In this document: positions 52,627-61,393 of the stretch, piece after piece
Layout of the letters: every line of letters starts with the position of its first letter
Numbering within the stretch: position 1 is the first letter of the stretch
Origin: Acidobacteriota bacterium
Lineage (GTDB): Bacteria; Acidobacteriota; Vicinamibacteria; Vicinamibacterales; UBA8438
Assembly (NCBI GenBank): GCA_009838525.1
Contig: VXRJ01000034.1
Location: 124,640-188,639 of the forward strand
Length of the DNA: 64,000 bases
Direction of reading: 5' to 3'
Translations under genes and position numbers: made by a program
Notes under the pieces: model-generated
The model's database searches: none
Told to the model about the DNA's origin: nothing
What the model saw: the letters and a program-made list of their open reading frames with translations, nothing else

Positions 52627-53690
52627 CGTGCTCCGGCGGCCGCCGCTTCGGCTTCCCGTTCCTCGGCGCGATGGCCGGCGAGAATGCCCTCCATGCCGAT
52701 GTTCCCTTCGTGGCAGGCATATTCGAATAGGGCTTCGTCCTTGCGCGACAGGGGAATCATCGCCGTCCAGTTGCCTGCGTACGTGCCCGGATCCTCGACC
52801 GTGAACTCGTGCTGGAGCGTGTCGGGGCCGACTCGGGTGAAGCGCTCGACCAGGCGCAACTGTTGCGCGGAGCCGCGCGTCCGCTGGTAGAGGGCGGCTG
52901 GCGACTCGCTCCGGGGCGAGAAGTTCGTGGTTTCGACCACCAGCGTGTCGCCCTCCCAGCGCCCGCGGGCGTCGCCGTGCCACTGCCGGATGGCGTCGTC
53001 CACGTGCGGAGGTCCATCCAGGGGGATGATGCGGGCGTCGTGGATCATCTCGTGCAGGAAGACGACGTGCCCCGGAGTCTGGATGATCTGGTAGTAGGTG
53101 TTGTACCCGGCGAACAGGTTGGGCATGCCGAAGGTGATGCAGCGCTCCTGCAGCCGGCGGTCGGTCCAGGATGACGCCGGATTGTCGGCGAGATGGGCGA
53201 TTCGGGCCTCGCGCTGCCGCTGCGCCTCCGGCGTGAACGGCGGCAGGCGCCCGTTCGGGGGATCGATCACCAGCGAGGTCCGGTTGTCGAAATCCCGATC
53301 CACCAGCCAGAACTGGTTGTAGTTGCCGGTGGCGGCGTCACGCGACGAGAACGAGTCCTGATCGCCGAGGGCAGCGACGAACACGCTGTCTGCGAACGCC
53401 GCATCGCTCTCGCCGCTCGCGAAGAGCTCCGCGTAGCGCGCTTGCACGCGAGCCAGCTCCTCGTCCGTCAGCTCCGCCTTGTCGCCCAGAATCTCCGGGC
53501 GCTCCAGCGGCGTGGCGGTGTTGTTGGCCCAAACGCCCTGCAGGTCCGGCTGGCCGTCCAGCGTGCGCGGAACGGTCCACGACTCCGGCTGGGATGACTG
53601 TGCCTCGACCGGCGGAGCGGCGCCCGGCCCCGGCGCGGCCACCGTGAGCAACGTCACCGCCAGAACTCGCGCCATGCATGATTGGTTCAT
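52623..53690 (-). CDS. YACHEGN-family secreted protein, copy 9
   Basis: 355 residues from the ATG with GGAG 7 nt upstream. Signal peptide ends PPVEAQSS. Blocks: DLQGVWANNTATPLERP, NRTSLVIDPPNGRLP, ERCITFGMPN, YNTYYQIIQTPGHVVFLHE, MIHDARIIPLDGPP, WEGDTLVVETTNFS, ERFTRVGPDTLQHEF and FEYACHEGN. Translationally coupled to the DUF5916 gene and 38 nt after the NHL lipoprotein, linking the family to an outer-membrane protein again. Confidence 0.87.
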   Translation of the reverse strand: MNQSCMARVLAVTLLTVAAPGPGAAPPVEAQSSQPESWTVPRTLDGQPDLQGVWANNTATPLERPEILGDKAELTDEELARVQARYAELFASGESDAAFADSVFVAALGDQDSFSSRDAATGNYNQFWLVDRDFDNRTSLVIDPPNGRLPPFTPEAQRQREARIAHLADNPASSWTDRRLQERCITFGMPNLFAGYNTYYQIIQTPGHVVFLHEMIHDARIIPLDGPPHVDDAIRQWHGDARGRWEGDTLVVETTNFSPRSESPAALYQRTRGSAQQLRLVERFTRVGPDTLQHEFTVEDPGTYAGNWTAMIPLSRKDEALFEYACHEGNIGMEGILAGHRAEEREAEAAAAGAR

Positions 53691-53728
53691 CTTCCGTCTC
53701 CCGTTTGAATCCCAGGGTGGCGTGATCA

Positions 53729-54730
53729 TCAGCCGCCCGATCTCGGGACGAATTTCTGCACCCGTCCGCTGAGTTGCGCGACGAACACCTCGCCGTTCTG
53801 CGAGACGGTCATGCCATGGCCGCCGTAGCCGTCCGGCAGCTCCGTGAGGATCGTGCCGTCCAGCTCACGCAGCGCGCCGCCCGCCCAGATCCGCTGGTCG
53901 TCGGTGACGAAGAGCGCCTGGACGCCGGTCAGGTCGGTCCACTCGTCGAGGAACGTTCCCTCCGAGTCGAAGACCTGCACGCGGCGGTTGTCGCGGTCGA
54001 CGGCGAAGACACGACCGTCGCGCGCCACCGCGATACCGTGCGGGAGGCCGAACTCGCCGGGCCCGGTGCCGCGCGATCCCCATTCCGCCTTGTACGTGCC
54101 ATCCTTCGTGAACCGGACGATGCGCGCGTTGCCGTAGCCGTCGCTCACGAAGAGATCGCCGTCGGGTCCGAACGCGATGTCGGTCGGCAGGTTGAACGTG
54201 TCCGGCCCGTCACCCGGGACCTCCGGCGTCCCCAGTTGCATCAGCAGTTCGCCGGTCGGACTCAGCTTGTGGATGACGTGCCCCGGCGCGTCGACGACCC
54301 AGACATTTCCGTCCGGGTCGACGCGGATCGCGTGGGCTCCGCAGTGCTGGCAGCCGGCCGCCCCGTAGACCGCCGAGTAGCCGGAAGCACCCGGCGCGCG
54401 GTCTTCCGGCGGGACGCCCGCCACCTTGCCGTGGCTGAACAATCCGTCGCCCCAGGCGCGGACGAACGTGCCGTCCGGCGCGAACTCCAGAATGGGATGG
54501 CGCTGCCGTTGCAGCATCAGGATGTTCCCGTTGGCGCCGGTCGCCACCGCCACCACCTGCCCGAAGTTCCAGACCGTCGGCGAATCGGCTGCCGTCGTCG
54601 CCGCAATCGGCCACTCCACCTCGGTGTAGGCCGCCGCTGATTCGCCGGCCGGCGTAGCACATCCCGCCGCCAGTCCGAACAGCGCGAACGCGACGGCCGC
54701 CCGTCCGGCGTAGCGCCAGTCTGGTCGCAT
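53729..54730 (-). CDS. NHL-repeat beta-propeller lipoprotein
   Basis: 333 residues. Lipobox LAAGC near residue 24. At least five NHL-type repeats: AIRVDPDGNVWVVDAPGHVIHKL, FNLPTDIAFGPDGDLFVSDGYG, FGLPHGIAVARDGRVFAVDRDN and similar. This six-bladed propeller shape is shared with peptidyl-hydroxyglycine lyase and many binding proteins; no enzyme residues are assigned. A GCQHCGAH motif could bind metal. Head of the operon with YACHEGN copy 9 and DUF5916. Confidence 0.85.
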   Translation of the reverse strand: MRPDWRYAGRAAVAFALFGLAAGCATPAGESAAAYTEVEWPIAATTAADSPTVWNFGQVVAVATGANGNILMLQRQRHPILEFAPDGTFVRAWGDGLFSHGKVAGVPPEDRAPGASGYSAVYGAAGCQHCGAHAIRVDPDGNVWVVDAPGHVIHKLSPTGELLMQLGTPEVPGDGPDTFNLPTDIAFGPDGDLFVSDGYGNARIVRFTKDGTYKAEWGSRGTGPGEFGLPHGIAVARDGRVFAVDRDNRRVQVFDSEGTFLDEWTDLTGVQALFVTDDQRIWAGGALRELDGTILTELPDGYGGHGMTVSQNGEVFVAQLSGRVQKFVPRSGG

Positions 54731-54773
54731 CTTCAGTCCCTCCAGTCTTGGGAGGATCCACGTGTGACCCGGA

Positions 54774-54803
54774 TTGTACTCCCGCGACCCCGGCCTGTAG
54801 AAT
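54774..54803 (+). promoter_or_regulatory. Predicted promoter of the peroxidase/selenoprotein gene
   Basis: TTGTAC (54774) and TAGAAT (54798) with an 18-nt spacer. This gives +1 near 54810 and a leader of about 30 nt to the ATG at 54841; it argues against the ATG at 54802, which overlaps the -10. Confidence 0.5.
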
Positions 54804-54840
54804 GGCGGCTGGAAGCGCGCGCGACACGGTCATCGACGCC

Positions 54841-55416
54841 ATGCCCTGGATTCAAACCGTCAGACCCGAGGCGGCCTCAGGCCGCCTCGCCAAGAGCTAC
54901 CGCGCCGGGGTGGAGCGGGCCGGGCGCGTGTTCGGCATCGTACGGACGATGAGCCTGCAGCCGGCGGTGCTGGACGCCTCGATGGGACTCTACGTGGCCA
55001 TCATGAAGCAGCCTGGCGAACTGTCTCTCGCGCAGCGAGAGATGCTGGCCACGGTGGTGAGCCGGGCCAACGACTGCCACTATTGAATGCTGCAGCACGC
55101 AGACGATCTCCGGGTCGAGATCGCACGAGGGGGTGGCGACGCGGGAGTGGCGGACGCCGTGCTCGCGGACTGGCGTAAGGCCCCGCTCGAGCCGGTCGAC
55201 TCGGCGCTGTGCGCCTACGCCGAGAAGCTCACGCGGGACCCCGCGGCGATGACCGAGGCGGACCTGGAGCCTCTACGAGCGGCCGGCCTTGGCGACCGAG
55301 CGATCCACCACGCGATACAGGTCGTTTCTTTCTTCAACTACATCAACCGCGTCGCCGACGCGGTGCACGTCGAACTTGAGCCGGAGATGCCGTCGTACCC
55401 GGACGGTTCGCGGTAG
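54841..55416 (+). CDS. AhpD-like peroxidase-related selenoprotein (in-frame TGA at 55084-55086)
   Basis: 191 codons read through one TGA. The protein matches the carboxymuconolactone decarboxylase / peroxidase-related enzyme family: MPWIQTVRPEAASGRLAKSY, LSLAQREMLATVVSRANDCHY, then TGA, then MLQHADDLRVEI and HHAIQVVSFFNYINRVADAVHVEL at the C-terminus. Family members read N-x-C-x-Y-C at this spot, so TGA replaces the second redox Cys (residue 82), giving C79-H-Y-U82. Both halves are in the same frame and the total length fits the family. A hairpin follows (see 55104). It would reduce peroxides or disulfides. The alternative is a simple nonsense mutation. No sel genes lie in the window. Confidence 0.85.
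55104..55123 (+). promoter_or_regulatory. SECIS-like hairpin downstream of TGA
   Basis: Perfect 7-bp stem CGATCTC / GAGATCG closing a 6-nt loop CGGGTC that contains GGTC, as in the E. coli fdhF loop. The loop begins 25 nt after the TGA, inside the range known for bacterial SECIS elements. Lies within the coding region, as expected for bacteria. Confidence 0.65.
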
Positions 55417-55475
55417 AGATAACCACATCCAGACCGCCTTGGGCGAGCGAAGGTCCAATTGACGGCGGAAGCGCG

Positions 55476-57233
55476 ATGAGCAGCAGGGGCGGGCGCCGCC
55501 AGACCGGGCTTCGCTACCAGGCTGACGAGACTCCTCCCGTGCGTCTCACGATGGGTCTGGGGCTTCAGCTCGCCGTGCTCACGGTGGCCATCCCGGTCTT
55601 GATCCCGACCGCGGTCATGCGAATCGCCGGTGCTCCAGAGGACTATCTGTCCTGGGCAGCGTTTGCCGCCGTCGCGATCTCCGGCGCGGGCACTGCGCTG
55701 CAAGCAGTCCGGTGGCGCAGGATCGGTGCCGGCCAGGTGCTCGTGATGGGCACCTCTGGCGCGTTCATCGGCGTCAGCATCGTAGCGATTGCAGAGGCCG
55801 GCCCGGCACTCTTCGCCACCCTCGTCGTCTGTTCCGCGCTCTTGCAACTCCTCGTATCCGAGCGGCTCGCGCTTTTCCGGAAGCTTCTCACACCGGCTGT
55901 TTCCGGCACGGTGATCATGCTGGTGCCCGTCACGGTCGTGCCTATCGTGTTCGGGATGCTCGAGGACGTACCGGAGGGCAGCCCTGCCTACGTCGGGCCC
56001 GTGATCGCACTCGCCACGACCACCGCCATCGTCGGCGCTTCGTTGAAGGGAAGCCCCGCACTCCGTATCTGGTCACCGATCATCGGCATTGTCGCGGGTA
56101 CGGCGGTGGCGGGCTTCTTCGGCGTGTACGATGTGGATCGCATCGCCGCGGCCCCCTGGTTCGGACTGACCGAGTGGCGGGCGCCGGGATTCGATCTCGA
56201 TTTCGGTCCGCCGTTCTGGGCGTTCCTTCCGGCCTTCCTCTTGGCGGCGCTGATCGGCTCGATCCGCACGATGAGCAGCTGCATCGCAATGCAGCGTGTG
56301 TCCTGGCGTAGCCGGCGGCCCGTGGACTTCCGGTCCGTGCAGGGCTCCGTCACGGTCGACGGTATGAGCAACTTGCTCGCCGGGTTGGCCGGAACAGTGC
56401 CGAACACGACCTACTCCCTGGCCGCTCCGCTCGTCGAGGTCACGGGGGTCGCGTCCAGGGCGATCGGGGTCGCCACCGGAGCCATCTTCCTTGCGCTGGT
56501 TTGCCTGCCCAAGGCGCTCGCAGTGGTGCTGGCCGTACCAGGTCCGGTCGTGGGCGCCTACCTCATCGTTCTGATGGCGATCCTCTTCGTAATCGGCATG
56601 AGCATGGCGCTGCAGGAAGGGATGGACTACCGCAAGGTGTTGATCGTCGGCGTCTCCTTCTGGCTCGGCGTCGGTTTCCAGAATGATCTGATCTACCCTG
56701 AGCTGGTCTCGGATCTCGCTGGCGGGATCCTGAGCAACGGGTTGACTGCCGGTGGCCTTGCCGCCATCCTCATGACCTGGCTGGTGGAAGCCACCGGACC
56801 GCGCCCCCACCGCATGGAAACAGAATGCGCCGTTTCCGCGCTCCCGGAAATCCGGGAGTTCTTGAAGGCGTTCGCCGCCCGCAACCGCTGGAGCGGAGCG
56901 ATGGCGGACCGCCTGGACGCGGTCGCCGAGGAGACGTTGCTGACCCTTCTCCAGCAGTTTGAGGACGGTGAGACGCACGACCGGCCGCGCCGCCTCCGGC
57001 TCTCATCATCCAGGGGGGAGGGCGGGGCGACGCTGGAGTTTGTCGTGGCACCGAGCGGCGAGAACATTCAGGAACGACTCGCGCTCCTTGGGGACGTGAA
57101 CGATCAGGGTCGGTCCGAGCGGGACGTCTCGATCCGGTTGTTGCAGCACCTGGCCTCTTCCGTGCGGCATCAACAGTACCACGACGCTGATATCGTGACC
57201 GTCCAGGTCAAGGAACGGGTGGCAGACAGTTAG
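55476..57233 (+). CDS. NCS2 (SLC23-type) permease with C-terminal ATPase-like domain
   Basis: 585 residues. Residues about 20-445 hold 12-14 membrane segments of the nucleobase:cation symporter-2 family (VLVMGTSGAFIGVSIVAI, VQGSVTVDGMSNLLAGLAGTVPNTTYS). From about 454 on, a soluble tail reads EIREFLKAFAARNRWS, DRLDAVAEETLLTLL, GGATLEFVVAPSGENIQERL and LLQHLASSVRHQQYH. This resembles the HATPase_c_2 fold of anti-sigma factors, but the N-box Asn is not obvious. Substrate probably a purine, pyrimidine or similar. Lies 59 nt after the selenoprotein gene, same strand. Confidence 0.85.
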   Translation: MSSRGGRRQTGLRYQADETPPVRLTMGLGLQLAVLTVAIPVLIPTAVMRIAGAPEDYLSWAAFAAVAISGAGTALQAVRWRRIGAGQVLVMGTSGAFIGVSIVAIAEAGPALFATLVVCSALLQLLVSERLALFRKLLTPAVSGTVIMLVPVTVVPIVFGMLEDVPEGSPAYVGPVIALATTTAIVGASLKGSPALRIWSPIIGIVAGTAVAGFFGVYDVDRIAAAPWFGLTEWRAPGFDLDFGPPFWAFLPAFLLAALIGSIRTMSSCIAMQRVSWRSRRPVDFRSVQGSVTVDGMSNLLAGLAGTVPNTTYSLAAPLVEVTGVASRAIGVATGAIFLALVCLPKALAVVLAVPGPVVGAYLIVLMAILFVIGMSMALQEGMDYRKVLIVGVSFWLGVGFQNDLIYPELVSDLAGGILSNGLTAGGLAAILMTWLVEATGPRPHRMETECAVSALPEIREFLKAFAARNRWSGAMADRLDAVAEETLLTLLQQFEDGETHDRPRRLRLSSSRGEGGATLEFVVAPSGENIQERLALLGDVNDQGRSERDVSIRLLQHLASSVRHQQYHDADIVTVQVKERVADS

Positions 57234-57940
57234 GGAACGGACTCGCGCGCTTCATGGGCGACGCCGGCCGCAAAACGCTCGTTGCTCAGGTCTTCCAGCC
57301 GCCATTGGACCGCCGGCGTGTCGGGAAACCGGAACAGGCCCGTCGCCGCGCCGCGGCGCATCGCGGCTGGGATCTCGAACCGGGACATCTGCAGCGACAG
57401 TCCAAGCCCGCGCGCCTTGATCAGCGCTTCCTTCAGCGTCCAGAGTCCAAAAAACAGGTGAAGCCTGCGGCGGCCGCGTGCGGTGAGAAGCTCAGCCTGC
57501 TCGTCCGGCCCCAACACCGTCGCGATCAACCCGTCGAGGTCTCGCCGCTCCACGCGCTCTTCCACGTCCACACCCAGACGGCCGTTGGCCGCAAACGCGA
57601 TAAGTCCATGCTCGCCGCTGTGGCTGACGTTGAAGCTGATGGGCGCCGGTCTTCCGTGCACCAGGGCGAAGGGCTTTCCGTGACTAGAGGCGCCGAACGA
57701 CAGCTCTTCGTTTCGGCAGCCGAGTTGGCTACGGAGCACGGCGCGAAGCGCCGCGCGGCACAGGGTGAATCGCCGTCTCGAACCGTCGTGCGTGAAACGC
57801 CGCCAACGCCCCCGTTCCTCCTCGTCGAGCGCCGTCATCGCCGCCGCTTCACGTGCGGCGTGGGGCGTCAAATCGACATGCGCCACGGTAACGGCGCGGG
57901 CCTTCCTGAACGGTCGCCACCAAGGCTGGACATTGGACAC
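57230..57940 (-). CDS. Sfp-type 4'-phosphopantetheinyl transferase
   Basis: 236 residues from a GTG at 57940; a TTG at 57994 would extend it. Seen: GKPFALVHGRPAPISFNVSHSGEHGLIAFA, the P1/P2 region; GRLGVDVEER with the metal Asp and Glu; and FFGLWTLKEALIKARGLGLS with the P3 Lys. It transfers phosphopantetheine from CoA to carrier proteins, plausibly including the ACP at 61.6 kb. Its stop overlaps the NCS2 stop by 4 nt on the other strand. Confidence 0.86.
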   Translation of the reverse strand: MSNVQPWWRPFRKARAVTVAHVDLTPHAAREAAAMTALDEEERGRWRRFTHDGSRRRFTLCRAALRAVLRSQLGCRNEELSFGASSHGKPFALVHGRPAPISFNVSHSGEHGLIAFAANGRLGVDVEERVERRDLDGLIATVLGPDEQAELLTARGRRRLHLFFGLWTLKEALIKARGLGLSLQMSRFEIPAAMRRGAATGLFRFPDTPAVQWRLEDLSNERFAAGVAHEARESVP

Positions 57941-58061
57941 AGTCAGATGGCGTGCGGCGCTCGACCCCGACTGAAACCACGCGCATTGTTGCAACCGGTT
58001 CGCGTCGTGTCAACACATTGCAAAGCGGCTGTTCTGCCACAGCCTGCTAGACTGGCGCCCT

Positions 58062-58097
58062 ATGGCGATGGGAACGCCGACCTGCACTCTGGGCTGA
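58062..58097 (+). other. Possible 11-codon leader frame upstream of the RND pump
   Basis: ATG to TGA (AMGTPTCTLG after Met), 6 nt before the pump ATG, with TAGACT at 58048 acting as a possible -10 8 nt upstream. Could be a leader peptide or chance. Confidence 0.2.
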
Positions 58098-58103
58098 GCA
58101 ACC

Positions 58104-61100
58104 ATGAACGGCGCCATCGCCTGGCTCGCCCGCAATTCCGTCGCGGCCAATCTCCTGATGGTCCTGATCGTGGCGAGCGGGCTGATCGGCGTTTCGACCG
58201 TCACCCAGGAGGTCTATCCCGATCTCGCACTCGACAGCATCAGCATCGAAGTTCCCTATCTCGGCGCTGGGCCGGAAGAAGTCGAGGAGGGCGTCGTCTC
58301 ACGCATCGAGGAGGCGATCCAGGGCGTTGACGGGGTCAAGGAGATCCGGTCCGTCGCGTCGGAAGGCACCGCGTCGGTCACCGTCGAGCTGGAAACCGGT
58401 GCGGACACCCGCCGGGTGGTCGACGAAGTCAAGAACAACGTCGACGCCATCACTACCTTTCCGATCGAGACCGAGAGGCCGATCATCCGTGAGCTGATCG
58501 CTCGCAACCAGGTTGCCGACATCATCGTCTCCGGCAGTGCCGACGCGTTCGTCCTGAAGGAAGCCGCCGAGCGGGTGCGCGATGAGCTTTCGGCCCTGCC
58601 CGAGATCTCGCAGGTCGACGTGGTAAGCGCCCCGCCCTATGAGATCTCCATCGAGGTGTCCGAGGTCGCGCTACGTCGCCATGGGTTGACCTTCGACAGC
58701 TTCGCGGATGCCGTCCGCCGGTCGTCGCTCGACCTGCCCGGAGGCTCCGTACGGACCGAGGGCGGCGAGATCCTGCTGCGCACCACCGGTCAGGCCTACC
58801 GGGGCCACGAATACGAGAATCTCGTGCTCTGGACAAGATCCGACGGCAGCCGGCTGGAGCTGGGCGACATTGCAACCGTCGTCGACGGTTTTGCCGAGAC
58901 CGACCAATCCGCCCGATTCAACGGGGATGCCGCTGTCATGGTGTCGGTCTTCCGAAGCGGCGAACAGAGCGCGCTCGACATCTCGTCCGCCGTACACCGC
59001 TACGTCGAGAACCGGCCGGCGAGTCTGCCGCACGGGATCAACCTGACCGTCTGGCAGGATCAGTCCGCACTGCTTCGGGATCGGCTCTCGGTCATGCTCC
59101 GCAATGGCGCCATGGGGTTCGTCCTCGTCGTCATAGTCCTGGCGTTGTTCTTGGACCTGCGGCTGGCCTGCTGGGTCAGTCTCGGGATTCCGCTCTCGTT
59201 CCTCGGCGCGATAGCCCTCCTGCCGGTGCTGAACGTATCGATCAACATGATCTCGATTTTCGCCTTCATCCTCGTGCTCGGCGTGCTGGTCGACGATGCG
59301 ATCATCGTCGGGGAGAACATCTTCCGGCATCAGGAAGAACCAGGAAACGGACTGCGGAGCGCCATCGAGGGAGCAAGAGAGGTCGCCAAGCCCGTGACCT
59401 TTGCCGTCCTGACCACCGTGACGGCCTTCCTGCCTTTGCTCTTCATCCCCGGTGCGTTCGGCCAGATGTTCGAGGTCATTCCCCTTATCGTCGCGCCGTG
59501 CCTGCTGTTCTCCCTGCTCGAATCACTCGGCATCCTGCCGGCCCACCTCGCCCACACCGGCGCGCGGGCCCGTCGCGGCCCGCTCCACGGGCTCCAGCGG
59601 ATCGTGCGCAGGAGCATGGAGATTGCCGCGACGGTCTACCGGACGCCGGTGCTCCGGACCGCCCTCCGCTGGCGGTACGCCACCGCCGCGGTCGGCGTCT
59701 CGATCCTGGTGCTGGCCGCCGGCATGGTGCTGGGCGGCTGGACCGCTTTCAGCTTTCGCACGGCGATGGAGGCCGATTACATAACGGCGTCCGTCACGAT
59801 GCCGCAAGGCGCTCCCGCCGAAGCGACTTCGCAGGCCATCGCCGCGCTCGAGGCAGGCGCCGCGCGCCTGCGGACCCGTCTGATGACCGAGACCGGAATC
59901 GACCATCTCGGGCACGTGTCCACGATTGTCGGCGACCAGCCGACGCTGGCGGGAAACGCGAGCCCGCTTTCGGGCGGGGATGCCACAATCGTGGCCGGGG
60001 CGCACCTTGGCGAGATCACGGTCGAGCTGGCGCCGCCGGATGACCGGATCTACACCAGCGAGCGGCTCGGGCTCCTGTGGCGCGAGGCGGCCGGGCCCAT
60101 CCCGGAAGCTGTCGCCATCGATTTCAGCACCTCGCTCGTCAACACGGGGGCCGACATCGACCTCGAGCTGACCGGATCGGATGTCGGCCGCCTGCGCGCC
60201 GCCGCCGAGGCGGTCAAGCGCCGGCTGGCCGAGTACGCCGGCGTCTACGGCGTCCGCGATTCGTTCCGCGCCGGCAAACGGGAGATGCAACTCGGCATCA
60301 AGCCGGCCGCGGAGACTCTCGGCCTGACGCTGCAGGATCTGGGGCGCCAGGTCCGTCAGGGGTTCTACGGCGAGGAAGTCCAGCGCATCCAGCGCGGCCG
60401 CGACGACATCCGTGTCATGGTCCGCTATCCCCGCGACCAGCGCCGATCGCTCGGCGATCTGGAGCACATGCGCATCCGGACGCCGGCCGGCGGCGAGGTG
60501 CCCTTCAGCTACGTGGCGCGGGTGGAACCGCAAAGCGGTTTCTCGTCCATCAGGCGCGTCAACCGCAACCGCACGGTCAACGTGACCGCGGGAGTCGATC
60601 CGCGAGCGGCGTCAACCGCGCAGATCGTCGCCGACTTGAGTGAGCGCATCCTGCCGGCCGTAATGGCGGAGCACCCGGGGGTGTCGTACGCTTTCGCAGG
60701 CCAGCAGGCCGATCAGGCGGAGGTCATCGGCGGCCTGCAGCGCGGGTTCATGCTCGCCATGCTCGCGATCTTTGCCCTGCTGGCCGTTCCGTTGCGGTCG
60801 TACCTGCAACCGCTCGTCATCATGGCCGCCATCCCGTTCGGAGTTGCGGGCGCCATCCTGGGCCACGTGTTGATGAACCTCGACTTCTCCACGTCGTCGT
60901 TACTGGGTTGCGTCGCGCTGTCTGGAATCGTGGTGAACGACAGCCTGGTGATGATCGACGGCATCAATCGGGCGCGGGACCGGCAATCCGCGTCAGCGCG
61001 CCATGCCGGTGACGCAGCGGGACCTCAGGATCCGCGCGGGTTGACCTCGACGGGTCTCGACCTCGCAATCCTCGCAGCGGCGGGCACGCGCTTCCGTCCG

Positions 61101-61310
61101 ATCCTCATCACCTCGTTGACCACGTTCGCCGGACTCGCCCCCATGATGTTCGATCGGAGCGGGCAGGCTGCTTTCTTCGTGCCGATGGCGGTCTCGTTGG
61201 GATTCGGAGTGCTCTTCGCGACGTTCATCACCCTGATTCTCGTGCCGGTCGGCTGTCTGATTCTCGACGACCTGCAACGGACATTGGGGCGGCTCGGACC
61301 CGGCGCATAG
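58104..61310 (+). CDS. RND-family efflux transporter (AcrB/HAE1-like inner-membrane pump)
   Basis: 1068 residues, full length for the family. TM1 (NSVAANLLMVLIVASGLIGV), a large periplasmic porter region, TM2-6 around residues 335-475 with the LVDDAIIVGENIFRH motif and VTFAVLTTVTAFLPLLFIPG, a second porter region, then TM8-12. In the second half SGIVVNDSLVMIDGINR is the mirrored motif. It exports hydrophobic compounds or metals by proton antiport, but the substrate is unknown. No membrane fusion protein or outer-membrane factor gene adjoins it. Confidence 0.92.
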   Translation: MNGAIAWLARNSVAANLLMVLIVASGLIGVSTVTQEVYPDLALDSISIEVPYLGAGPEEVEEGVVSRIEEAIQGVDGVKEIRSVASEGTASVTVELETGADTRRVVDEVKNNVDAITTFPIETERPIIRELIARNQVADIIVSGSADAFVLKEAAERVRDELSALPEISQVDVVSAPPYEISIEVSEVALRRHGLTFDSFADAVRRSSLDLPGGSVRTEGGEILLRTTGQAYRGHEYENLVLWTRSDGSRLELGDIATVVDGFAETDQSARFNGDAAVMVSVFRSGEQSALDISSAVHRYVENRPASLPHGINLTVWQDQSALLRDRLSVMLRNGAMGFVLVVIVLALFLDLRLACWVSLGIPLSFLGAIALLPVLNVSINMISIFAFILVLGVLVDDAIIVGENIFRHQEEPGNGLRSAIEGAREVAKPVTFAVLTTVTAFLPLLFIPGAFGQMFEVIPLIVAPCLLFSLLESLGILPAHLAHTGARARRGPLHGLQRIVRRSMEIAATVYRTPVLRTALRWRYATAAVGVSILVLAAGMVLGGWTAFSFRTAMEADYITASVTMPQGAPAEATSQAIAALEAGAARLRTRLMTETGIDHLGHVSTIVGDQPTLAGNASPLSGGDATIVAGAHLGEITVELAPPDDRIYTSERLGLLWREAAGPIPEAVAIDFSTSLVNTGADIDLELTGSDVGRLRAAAEAVKRRLAEYAGVYGVRDSFRAGKREMQLGIKPAAETLGLTLQDLGRQVRQGFYGEEVQRIQRGRDDIRVMVRYPRDQRRSLGDLEHMRIRTPAGGEVPFSYVARVEPQSGFSSIRRVNRNRTVNVTAGVDPRAASTAQIVADLSERILPAVMAEHPGVSYAFAGQQADQAEVIGGLQRGFMLAMLAIFALLAVPLRSYLQPLVIMAAIPFGVAGAILGHVLMNLDFSTSSLLGCVALSGIVVNDSLVMIDGINRARDRQSASARHAGDAAGPQDPRGLTSTGLDLAILAAAGTRFRPILITSLTTFAGLAPMMFDRSGQAAFFVPMAVSLGFGVLFATFITLILVPVGCLILDDLQRTLGRLGPGA

Positions 61311-61393
61311 AAGGCCGCGGAGCCGACAGCAATGAGCCACCCTCGACCGGACTGGAACCACCTGCTCCAACGCGCCCGGGCCGTGGGCGTGAC

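Noticed and set aside
54748-55086. Separate 112-residue and 109-residue proteins either side of 55086
   Set aside because: They share one frame and together make one family-length protein; the split is only the TGA, read here as probable selenocysteine.
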